Source: Clostridia bacterium (GTDB lineage: Bacteria; Bacillota; Clostridia; UBA1381). From it: a stretch of DNA of 5,040 bases. The translations under genes and the position numbers were made by a program. Below are positions 1 through 5,040 of this stretch, in pieces; the first letter of the stretch is position 1, and every line of letters starts with the position of its first letter. Where the stretch lies: positions 1 to 5,040 of the forward strand of contig CAAGKL010000113.1 in the NCBI GenBank assembly GCA_900770405.1, read 5' to 3'. Under the pieces are notes generated by a model. The model was given only the letters and a program-made list of their open reading frames with translations, was not told the origin of the DNA and did no database searches.

Positions 1-1
1 C

Positions 2-1573
2 GCGGACGAGACGGTGATTTTCAGCGTCGGCGAGGAAAATTACCCGCTTTTGCCGAAATATATCACAATGAAGGACGGCTCGTATTCAAAATGGTTTTCG
101 TCGGTGACCGCGTTTAAAAGCAGCAGCGGTGAGTATTCCTTCATCGGCATCGAAAACAGCGGCGCGGTGAGCTCGGGGCTCAAGAAAATCATTGTCTACA
201 ATGTGTTGTGTATAGTTCTGTTTATAATCATCGGCGTGCTTTGCAGTATGCTTGCAGCATATAAGATGTCAAAATTGACGGTCGGAATAAAAAGCGTCCT
301 TGGCAGGCTCTACGGCGTGGAGGGGAGCGAGGAGCTGGGGATTGACGATATAAACAGGCGGCTTTCGGCGATTGTCGAGGAGAGCAAGACCGCAGACGAG
401 ATTATGGATGAGCAGCGGGGAATGATTAAAAATAACCTGCTTAAAAGACTTATCAGCGGCAATCCGGGCGATATTGAGGACGTTACGGCGGAGCTTGAAA
501 AGGTCGGGGTAAGCTTTGATATGCCGGGCTTTCTGGCGGTGACCGCCGAGATAAGCTTCCACACGGCGTACGACAGCAAGACGATTGCGCTGGCAAAATA
601 CGCGGTCACGAAAATGACGAGCGAGCTTTTTGAGGACATATGCCATATCGAAATAATAGACGACGACTGGAAGGATGTCGCTATGATTTTGAATTTCGAG
701 CCGGGTGAAAAGGTCTACGATAAAATTCTCGGCGGGCTCAGGTCGGTGGACGATTTTATGTCGAAGGAGCTGAAAATCGACACGGAAATTAACGTCGGCG
801 ACGTATATAATGATGTAAAGGAGCTTTATCGCTCATATCAGGAGGCAAAGGAATGTTCGGAGTACAGAATATACAGCGGGACGGGCAGAGTTTTGGCGTA
901 CGGTAAGATTAAAAATAAGGAAAACGGCTATTTTTACAGCGCGGAGCAGGAGAATGAGTTTATCCGCAATGTAATTATGGGCAATGAAAAGGCGGCGCTC
1001 GCCTGCCTTGACAGCATTATTTCGGCACACAAAAACTGTTCGGTTGCGGCGCTTCGGTGCTTTTTCTTCAATCTGCTCGGAACTATGCTCAAAATTCTGA
1101 ACTCGGGCAATCTCGAGGTGGCAAAGGAAATCGACAGCAACTGCCGCTATGACGAGCTGTTCGGGTGTAAGGGGCTCGACGAGCTGCAGGCGGCAATCCG
1201 CAGCACGGTGCAGGAAATATGCCGCGACATAAACCTGCACGGCAAGAATAAAAAGCAGAATTTAAAGCGTGCGATGCTCGAGTATATCGAGAACAATTAC
1301 TGCGACAATGCGATGAGCCTTGAGCAGCTGGCGGACGAGTTTAATCTCAATCTGACATATGTGTCGCACTTCTTCAAGGAGCAGATTGGTGAAAACTTCA
1401 GCGATTATATAACCGGGCGCAGAATTGAAAAGGCGAAGGAGCTTTTGCGCAGCACCGACCTTACGGTGTCGGAAATCGCGATTAAGGTCGGCTATGCAAA
1501 CAGCGCGGGGCTGATTAAAAACTTCAAGAAAATCGAAAATTCCACACCAGGAAAATACAGGGAAACAAATTAA
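2..1573 (+). CDS. Membrane-spanning AraC-family transcriptional regulator (YesN-like), 5' partial
   Basis: Probable one-component regulator that reads an extracellular signal and binds DNA itself. The frame is open to the left edge, so the true start lies outside; the GTG at 14 is not a convincing start. Numbering from that GTG as residue 1: residues 1-57 look like the end of an extracellular sensor domain, 59-83 form one hydrophobic transmembrane helix, about 85-145 are a linker helix, and about 165-300 resemble the degenerate GGDEF-like region of YesN-type regulators (INVGDVY, then YRSYQEAKECSEYR). Residues 416-519 are an AraC/XylS DNA-binding domain: the first helix-turn-helix is near 434-459 (MSLEQLADEFNLNLTYVSHF) and the second near 483-516 (TVSEIAIKVGYANS, ending TPGKYR). 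A terminator follows directly. In this family such regulators commonly control the neighbouring carbohydrate ABC transporter; that target is inferred here. The ligand is unknown. Confidence 0.93.
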   Translation, partial: ADETVIFSVGEENYPLLPKYITMKDGSYSKWFSSVTAFKSSSGEYSFIGIENSGAVSSGLKKIIVYNVLCIVLFIIIGVLCSMLAAYKMSKLTVGIKSVLGRLYGVEGSEELGIDDINRRLSAIVEESKTADEIMDEQRGMIKNNLLKRLISGNPGDIEDVTAELEKVGVSFDMPGFLAVTAEISFHTAYDSKTIALAKYAVTKMTSELFEDICHIEIIDDDWKDVAMILNFEPGEKVYDKILGGLRSVDDFMSKELKIDTEINVGDVYNDVKELYRSYQEAKECSEYRIYSGTGRVLAYGKIKNKENGYFYSAEQENEFIRNVIMGNEKAALACLDSIISAHKNCSVAALRCFFFNLLGTMLKILNSGNLEVAKEIDSNCRYDELFGCKGLDELQAAIRSTVQEICRDINLHGKNKKQNLKRAMLEYIENNYCDNAMSLEQLADEFNLNLTYVSHFFKEQIGENFSDYITGRRIEKAKELLRSTDLTVSEIAIKVGYANSAGLIKNFKKIENSTPGKYRETN

Positions 1574-1575
1574 GC

Positions 1576-1605
1576 AAAACGGCAGCCACGGCTGCCGTTT
1601 TTTTT
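1576..1605 (+). terminator. Rho-independent terminator of the AraC-type regulator gene
   Basis: A perfect 7-bp GC-rich stem, CGGCAGC (1580-1586) with GCTGCCG (1591-1597), closes a four-base loop (CACG). The upstream A run at 1576-1579 can extend the stem by pairing with the T run, and eight T residues (1598-1605) follow. It begins three bases after the regulator's stop codon. It implies that the regulator and the transporter genes are separate transcription units, apart from any read-through. Confidence 0.93.
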
Positions 1606-1689
1606 GCGCAAAAGCACACCGCTGTGCGGGTTTGGGCGGAAATGACAAAATTGTATATCAAAAAAGGGAAATGCAAAAAGGCGCGTATA

Positions 1690-1701
1690 TTACATATGTA
1701 A
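1690..1701. promoter_or_regulatory. Perfect 12-bp palindrome, candidate operator
   Basis: TTACATATGTAA is identical to its own reverse complement and ends 12 bases before the proposed -35 box of the permease operon. That position suits an activator site. A related ATATGT occurs again at 1730-1735, inside the promoter spacer. AraC-family proteins more often use direct repeats, so the palindrome could belong to another dimeric regulator or be a chance product of AT-rich DNA. Only the symmetry and position are seen; the function is inferred. Confidence 0.4.
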
Positions 1702-1713
1702 AAATTTAGAGAA

Positions 1714-1743
1714 TTGACGGAAATGCATTATATGTGTTAAAAA
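1714..1743 (+). promoter_or_regulatory. Probable sigma-A promoter of the permease-SLH operon
   Basis: A -35 box TTGACG (1714-1719, five of six consensus bases) precedes a weak -10, TAAAAA (1738-1743), with an 18-bp spacer and an extended TG at 1735-1736. An alternative -10 is TTAAAA at 1737. The region is strongly AT-rich compared with the flanking genes, lies after the regulator's terminator, and would give a leader of roughly 45-50 bases before the permease start. The poor -10 would fit a promoter that needs an activator. The rest of the gap, 1606-1689, shows only a small imperfect hairpin (GCACA/TGTGC at 1614-1627) and no gene. No catabolite-repression (cre) motif was found. Confidence 0.5.
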
Positions 1744-1760
1744 TAAATTAAAGATTAACG

Positions 1761-1777
1761 CGCCTTGCGGCAAGGCG
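1761..1777 (+). repeat. Inverted repeat in the operon leader, hairpin next to the ribosome binding site
   Basis: CGCCTTGCGGCAAGGCG forms a perfect 7-bp stem (1761-1767 with 1771-1777) around a CGG loop. It has no T tract, so it is not an intrinsic terminator. Its 3' edge touches the purine-rich Shine-Dalgarno region of the first permease gene, so it could protect the 5' end of the mRNA or influence ribosome access. The fold is read from the sequence; the role is inference. Confidence 0.45.
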
Positions 1778-1788
1778 GAAGGAAAGGG
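1777..1788 (+). promoter_or_regulatory. Ribosome binding site of the LplB-type permease gene
   Basis: The purine run GGAAGGAAAGGG ends nine bases before ATG 1798 and supports that start. The in-frame TTG at 1765 lies inside the leader hairpin and upstream of this site, so it is not used. It is a weaker match to AGGAGG than the site in front of the SLH gene. Confidence 0.65.
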
Positions 1789-1797
1789 CAGATAATT

Positions 1798-2733
1798 ATG
1801 GTGAAGGAAAAAAGAATAAGCCCCGCGCGAGAGGGCGGCTTTATGCGGGAGATGAAGAAGAACAAAACGGTGTACCTGATGGCGTTGCCGGGGCTTTTGC
1901 TGCTGTTTGTGTTCTGCTATCTGCCGATGTGCGGAGTTATAGTCGGCTTTATGGACTATTCGCCGGCGCGCGGGATTTTCGCGAGCCAGTGGGTCGGGCT
2001 GAAGCACTTTAAGAGCTTTTTTGAAAGCCCGTATTTTATAAGGTGTATAAAAAACACGCTTGGGCTCAGCGTATACAGCCTTGTTGCGGGATTTCCGGCG
2101 CCGATTATTCTTGCGCTGCTGCTGAATGAAATCAAATGCAAGGCGTACAAAAAATGCATACAGACCGTTACATACATTCCGCATTTCATTTCGATGGTCG
2201 TAATCGCCGGAATTATCATAGACTTCACATCGCTCAACGGAATAATAAACGACGTAATCGCGCTGTTCGGCTTTGAGCGGACGAATCTTCTGATGAAAGC
2301 GTCGCTGTTCAAGACGATTTATGTTATGTCCGATTTGTGGCAGTCGGTGGGCTGGGGGTCGATTGTGTACCTCGCGGCGCTCACGGCGATTGACTCCTCG
2401 CTCTATGAGGCGGCGATGCTCGACGGTGCGGGCAGGCTGAAGCAGATGATTTATGTCACAATCCCGGGGATTGCACCGACGGTTGTGACGATGCTGATTT
2501 TAAGGCTCGGCGCGATAATGAGCGTCGGCGCGGAGAAGATAATCCTTCTCTATAACCCGACAACCTACGAAACAGCCGAAACGATTTCGACCTATGTGTA
2601 CCAGAAGGGTCTTGTGAATATGAACTTCAGCTATTCGACGGCAATCGGACTTTTCAACTCGGTAATCAATCTTGTGCTGCTTCTGGCGGCGAATAAAATC
2701 AGCAAAAAATATACCGAGGTCGGCTTGTGGTAA
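1798..2733 (+). CDS. Carbohydrate ABC transporter permease, LplB type (CUT1, MalF-like subunit)
   Basis: Integral-membrane subunit of a CUT1-family ABC importer, expected to form half of the sugar channel with the next gene's product. From ATG 1798 it is 311 residues, the usual size for the LplB group. Hydrophobic segments lie near residues 25-51, 86-109, 120-142, 185-200, 225-250 and 271-290, giving the typical six-helix layout. The cytoplasmic EAA loop that docks on the ATPase is clear: EAAMLDGAG at 204-212, ending at the Pro of VTIPG near 223. The C-terminus YTEVGLW is characteristic of LplB homologues. An internal ATG at 1843 is an alternative start, since many family members begin shortly before KKNKTVYLMALPG. 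The gene is first in the operon and ends 14 bases before the next start. The substrate cannot be read from the sequence; oligosaccharides are typical for this group. Confidence 0.95.
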   Translation: MVKEKRISPAREGGFMREMKKNKTVYLMALPGLLLLFVFCYLPMCGVIVGFMDYSPARGIFASQWVGLKHFKSFFESPYFIRCIKNTLGLSVYSLVAGFPAPIILALLLNEIKCKAYKKCIQTVTYIPHFISMVVIAGIIIDFTSLNGIINDVIALFGFERTNLLMKASLFKTIYVMSDLWQSVGWGSIVYLAALTAIDSSLYEAAMLDGAGRLKQMIYVTIPGIAPTVVTMLILRLGAIMSVGAEKIILLYNPTTYETAETISTYVYQKGLVNMNFSYSTAIGLFNSVINLVLLLAANKISKKYTEVGLW

Positions 2734-2739
2734 GGGGGA
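2733..2739 (+). promoter_or_regulatory. Ribosome binding site of the second permease gene
   Basis: AGGGGGA overlaps the last base of the upstream TAA stop codon and stands eight bases before ATG 2748. It favours that ATG over the in-frame GTG at 2727, which lies inside the upstream gene and has no such site. The close spacing suggests translational coupling of the two permeases. Confidence 0.75.
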
Positions 2740-2747
2740 ATTTGACA

Positions 2748-3629
2748 ATGAAGCAAAAAAAGACTGTCGGAGAGCGAATATTTGACATATGCAACATACT
2801 GTTTATGCTCCTGCTTATGCTCATAACGCTTTATCCGTTTTATTACATAGTTATGGCGTCATTTTCCGCGCCGGAACTGCTCATACGCCACAGCGGCGTG
2901 ATTTTAAAGCCGGTCGGCTTTTCGACGGCGGGCTACAGGGCGGTTATGATGAACAAGGACATCTATACGGGGTATTTAAACACGATATTTTACGTCGTTG
3001 CCGGAACGGGGCTGAGCCTGCTATTTTCGTCATTTCTGGCATATGCGCTTTCGCGCAAGGACGTGAAATATTCGTCGCAGATTATGGTATACATCGTCAT
3101 TACGATGTTTTTCTCGGGCGGAATGATACCGTTATATCTTGTTGTGAAGGGCTGCGGACTTTTAAATACACGCCTTGCGCCGGTTTTGCCGATACTGATT
3201 AATGTGTATAACCTGATTGTGATGCGCACATCTTTTATGTCAATCCCGCAGAGCCTCGTCGAGGCGGCGCGTATTGACGGCGCGGGGGATTTCTGCATAT
3301 GGGCGAAGGTCGTGATGCCGCTTTCCACGGCGGCGGTGGCGGTGTTTATCCTGTTCACAGGCGTGGGCTACTGGAACAGCTGGTTCTCGGCGATGATATA
3401 CATAAAGGACCGCGCAAAATTCCCGCTGCAGCTGTTTTTGCGCGAAATTCTCGTTACGTCGAGCACGAACGATATGATTGACAACGCCGCAACCGGACAG
3501 GAGGCGTCGTTGGAGGAGGTTATAAAGTACGCGACAATTATCGTCGCAACAGCGCCGATACTGATGGTTTACCCGTTTTTGCAGAAGTATTTTGTAAAGG
3601 GTGTTATGGTAGGCGCGGTTAAGGGCTGA
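2748..3629 (+). CDS. Carbohydrate ABC transporter permease, YtcP/AraQ type (CUT1, MalG-like subunit)
   Basis: Second membrane subunit of the same CUT1 importer. From ATG 2748 it has 293 residues, the normal length for YtcP-like permeases. Hydrophobic segments lie near residues 14-39, 79-101, 112-133, 143-159, 194-216 and 262-282. The EAA loop is intact: EAARIDGAGD from residue 172, ending at the Pro of VVMPLS near 191-192. The segment MFFSGGMIPLYLVV and the C-terminus KYFVKGVMVGAVKG are hallmarks of the YtcP group that pairs with LplB-type partners. The gene lies 14 bases after the first permease and 15 bases before the SLH gene, all on one strand, so one transcript is likely. No ATPase is encoded nearby; CUT1 systems of Bacillota often share an MsmX-type ATPase encoded elsewhere. 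Confidence 0.95.
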   Translation: MKQKKTVGERIFDICNILFMLLLMLITLYPFYYIVMASFSAPELLIRHSGVILKPVGFSTAGYRAVMMNKDIYTGYLNTIFYVVAGTGLSLLFSSFLAYALSRKDVKYSSQIMVYIVITMFFSGGMIPLYLVVKGCGLLNTRLAPVLPILINVYNLIVMRTSFMSIPQSLVEAARIDGAGDFCIWAKVVMPLSTAAVAVFILFTGVGYWNSWFSAMIYIKDRAKFPLQLFLREILVTSSTNDMIDNAATGQEASLEEVIKYATIIVATAPILMVYPFLQKYFVKGVMVGAVKG

Positions 3630-3630
3630 C

Positions 3631-3638
3631 AGGAGGAG
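3631..3638 (+). promoter_or_regulatory. Consensus ribosome binding site of the SLH protein gene
   Basis: AGGAGGAG begins one base after the permease TGA stop and leaves a short spacer to ATG 3645. It is the strongest Shine-Dalgarno in the window. It fixes the start of the SLH gene, which then opens with a good signal peptide, and it suggests that this protein is translated more strongly than the permeases. Confidence 0.9.
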
Positions 3639-3644
3639 TTGCTT

Positions 3645-5040
3645 ATGAAACGGATTTGGATTGCAGCTGCGGCATTTTTGACCGCGGCGACGGCGTATGC
3701 CGATACGCTGAACTATGACCCGCAGACAGCGCGCGTTGCGTTTTCGGTTGACGCGTCGGGCTCGGCAACGGCGTATGCGCCGGCGGGTGCGGACGGGATT
3801 TTTTATGCAAAGGAGCTCTCGGACACGGACGGGAAAATTGCCGACGATTTCCGCCTTTCGCTCGGTGTGAAAAGCGGCGGCTATACGCTTTCGGTCGTGA
3901 CAGGGCAGGGCGAGCGGATTTTTAACTTCCGCCATATAAATGCGGCTCAGGCAAAGTCCGCGCTTGAAAAGATAGCTGCGGCGAAAAATGTCGACGCGGT
4001 ATATGCGGCTCTTGACGAATACAAAACTGATTTGGGCATAGACGCCGACGCGTTCGCGGCGTACGGAAGGGCAGTATGCGAATACCTCGCCGCGGGCGGC
4101 GTGGACAGCGATGCAGCGAATTTCTGGTATGGCTATCACTCGGCGCTCATTCTCGCAAAGGCGAAGGGACTTTCCGCGGCGACAGAGCTCGATGCGGTGC
4201 TGGCAGAGGAGGCGGTAAACGCCGGCTTTAACTATGACGCATATGCAAAATGCACGGAGAATGTAAAAAATGAGGTGCGCGGCAGGCTCGCCCGCGGGGT
4301 GATGAGCGAAAAGGCGGCGGACGTACTCGACATCTGGACGGCGCTTGCAGAGCTCAACAACACGGAGAGCGTCGGACGGTACACAACGCTTTTGATGCAG
4401 GAGTATGCGGAGCTTTTCGGGATAGATACGGCGCAGTTTAATTCGTCGAAATACAAGACGGAAATAATAAAAGAGGTTATGAAACCGACGGACGGATATA
4501 ACACCGCCGCCGCGCTTTCGGCGGCATATGATGCCGCGGTGAAAAAATACGCAGGCTCCTCCTCCGACAGCACAGGTGGCGGGGGCGGCGGCTCGGGCAG
4601 CTCGTCCGGCTCGGGCGGGTCGAGCGTGGCAATACCGGGCACGGCGGCGAATACGCAGCCGGTCGGCTTTGCAGATATAGACGGACACTGGGCTGTGGAG
4701 ATTATCGGGCGGCTCGGTGCGGACGGTATTTTGAGCGGCGACGGCGGGAATTTCTACCCGGATAACAGCATCACGCGGGCGGAATTCTGCACAATGACGG
4801 CGCGCAGCCTGTATGCCGGCACGGCAGCCGTCAGCGGCGCGAAATTTTCCGATGTCAGCGCGGGGGACTGGTTTTATCCGTATGTGTCGCTGCTTGCCGA
4901 AAAGGGAATTGTAAACGGTATGGGTGACGGAAGCTTTGCACCCGCGCGGCTTATAACGCGCGAGGAGATGGCGGTCATTGCGGCGCGGTGTCTCCCGGAC
5001 GGTACGGGCGCGGAAGGCGAGCCGGATTTCCGCGACAGCG
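3645..5040 (+). CDS. Secreted S-layer homology (SLH) domain protein with helical repeats, 3' partial
   Basis: Cell-surface protein of unknown role; 465 residues are visible and the frame runs off the right edge. Residues 1-19 are a signal peptide (MKRIWIAAAAFLTAATAYA, probable cleavage before D20). Residues about 24-98 look like a beta-sandwich domain (FYAKELSDTDGKI, then GGYTLSVVTGQGERIFNF). Residues about 120-303 are helical with three diverged repeats of about 64 residues. Residues 304-328 are a Gly/Ser linker. Two SLH modules follow (342-389 with TRAE at 377-380; 401-450 with TREE at 438-441), and a third starts at F462. SLH modules usually come as three and bind pyruvylated secondary cell-wall polymers, so the complete protein may be near 510 residues if the module is C-terminal. 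No catalytic domain is seen. It sits where a solute-binding protein gene is expected, so a substrate-capture or wall-organising role for the importer is possible but inferred. Confidence 0.92.
   Translation, partial: MKRIWIAAAAFLTAATAYADTLNYDPQTARVAFSVDASGSATAYAPAGADGIFYAKELSDTDGKIADDFRLSLGVKSGGYTLSVVTGQGERIFNFRHINAAQAKSALEKIAAAKNVDAVYAALDEYKTDLGIDADAFAAYGRAVCEYLAAGGVDSDAANFWYGYHSALILAKAKGLSAATELDAVLAEEAVNAGFNYDAYAKCTENVKNEVRGRLARGVMSEKAADVLDIWTALAELNNTESVGRYTTLLMQEYAELFGIDTAQFNSSKYKTEIIKEVMKPTDGYNTAAALSAAYDAAVKKYAGSSSDSTGGGGGGSGSSSGSGGSSVAIPGTAANTQPVGFADIDGHWAVEIIGRLGADGILSGDGGNFYPDNSITRAEFCTMTARSLYAGTAAVSGAKFSDVSAGDWFYPYVSLLAEKGIVNGMGDGSFAPARLITREEMAVIAARCLPDGTGAEGEPDFRDS
4008..4556 (+). 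repeat. Protein-level helical repeats (three diverged copies) in the SLH protein
   Basis: Three copies align on a G-[IF]-[DN]-x(3)-[FY] signature: GIDADAF at residues 131-137, GFNYDAY at 194-200 and GIDTAQF at 259-265, spaced 63 and 65 residues apart. In each, a helix rich in Glu, Lys and Val follows (RAVCEYL, ENVKNEV, TEIIKEV), and then an Ala-rich helix before the next copy. Similarity is at the protein level only; the DNA copies are diverged. Function unknown; such repeats could form a spacer or binding stalk. Confidence 0.6.
4554..4628 (+). other. Gly/Ser-rich flexible linker between helical region and SLH modules
   Basis: Residues 304-328 of the SLH protein are almost entirely Gly, Ser and Thr, including a run of six Gly at 311-316. 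This is a typical flexible hinge between a functional ectodomain and a wall-anchoring module. The DNA is very GC-rich and repetitive, so its length may vary between strains. Confidence 0.85.
4668..5040 (+). other. SLH modules (two complete, third truncated by the window edge)
   Basis: Module 1 (residues 342-389) shows the pattern F-A-D-I-D-G-H-W-A, then GILSGDGGNFYPDNSITRAEF. Module 2 (401-450) shows FSDVSAGDWFYPYV, then GIVNGMGDGSFAPARLITRE. Module 3 begins FRDS at 462. The ITRAE-like motifs are those known to contact secondary cell-wall polysaccharide. Both complete copies keep the Trp and the Arg of the motif, so they look functional. Confidence 0.92.

Noticed and set aside
310..639. Antisense open frames inside the regulator gene
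   Set aside because: They overlap a well-supported coding frame, have no ribosome binding site or recognisable domain, and are shadows of its codon usage.
1614..1627. GCACA/TGTGC hairpin after the terminator
   Set aside because: Only a 5-bp stem, no T run, and an alternative CCGC/GCGG pairing competes; probably chance.
1765..1797. TTG at 1765 as an earlier start for the first permease
   Set aside because: It lies inside the leader hairpin and upstream of the purine-rich ribosome binding site. It would add 11 residues (MRQGGRKGQII) that do not look like part of the family's N-terminus.
1606..1797. Catabolite-repression (cre) operator or riboswitch in the intergenic gap
   Set aside because: No match to the TGWAANCGNTTNCA pattern and no extended conserved-looking RNA fold could be found by eye.
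2727..2747. GTG at 2727 as the start of the second permease
   Set aside because: It is inside the last codons of the first permease without a ribosome binding site; ATG 2748 has AGGGGGA at suitable spacing.
4569..4628. GC-rich simple repeat as a DNA element
   Set aside because: It encodes an in-frame Gly/Ser linker within the SLH protein, which explains the composition.
3240..4688. Very long antisense open frame (482 codons) covering the 3' part of the second permease and most of the SLH gene
   Set aside because: Its translation is Arg/Cys/His-rich and low in plausible domains. It arises because GC-ending codons in the real + strand genes rarely give stops in the antisense frame. The + strand genes have clear domains, signal peptide and ribosome binding sites.

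Overview
The window looks like a chromosomal fragment from an anaerobic, gut- or rumen-type member of the Clostridia (Bacillota). The basis is Gram-positive ribosome binding sites (AGGAGG), a YesN-like AraC regulator, LplB/YtcP-type sugar permeases and an S-layer-homology (SLH) surface protein. Codons are GC-rich (many GCG, TCG, GGC) while the one real intergenic gap is AT-rich. The species cannot be read from the sequence. Polysaccharide-degrading clostridia with many SLH proteins (for example Monoglobus-like lineages) are a plausible but unproven home.

Layout, all on the + strand. Bases 2-1573 are the 3' part of a membrane-spanning AraC-family regulator: the end of an extracellular sensor, one transmembrane helix, a GGDEF-like region and a C-terminal double helix-turn-helix. 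A strong intrinsic terminator (1576-1605) ends it. Bases 1606-1797 hold a probable promoter (-35 TTGACG at 1714), a perfect 12-bp palindrome just upstream that could be an operator, and a small leader hairpin next to the first ribosome binding site. Then come an LplB-type permease (1798-2733), a YtcP/AraQ-type permease (2748-3629) and, 15 bases later with a consensus Shine-Dalgarno, a secreted SLH protein (3645 to beyond 5040).

How the parts may work together: the regulator probably senses a carbohydrate-related signal outside the cell and controls the adjacent operon. The two permeases would form the heterodimeric membrane channel of a CUT1 ABC importer for an oligosaccharide. No solute-binding lipoprotein and no ATPase are visible. 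The ATPase is commonly supplied in trans by a shared MsmX-type protein. The binding protein normally follows the permeases, and here that slot holds an SLH protein with an N-terminal beta domain, three degenerate helical repeats of about 64 residues, a Gly/Ser linker and C-terminal SLH modules. That arrangement is the most unusual aspect of the window. No RNA genes, insertion sequences, CRISPR arrays or phage features were seen.
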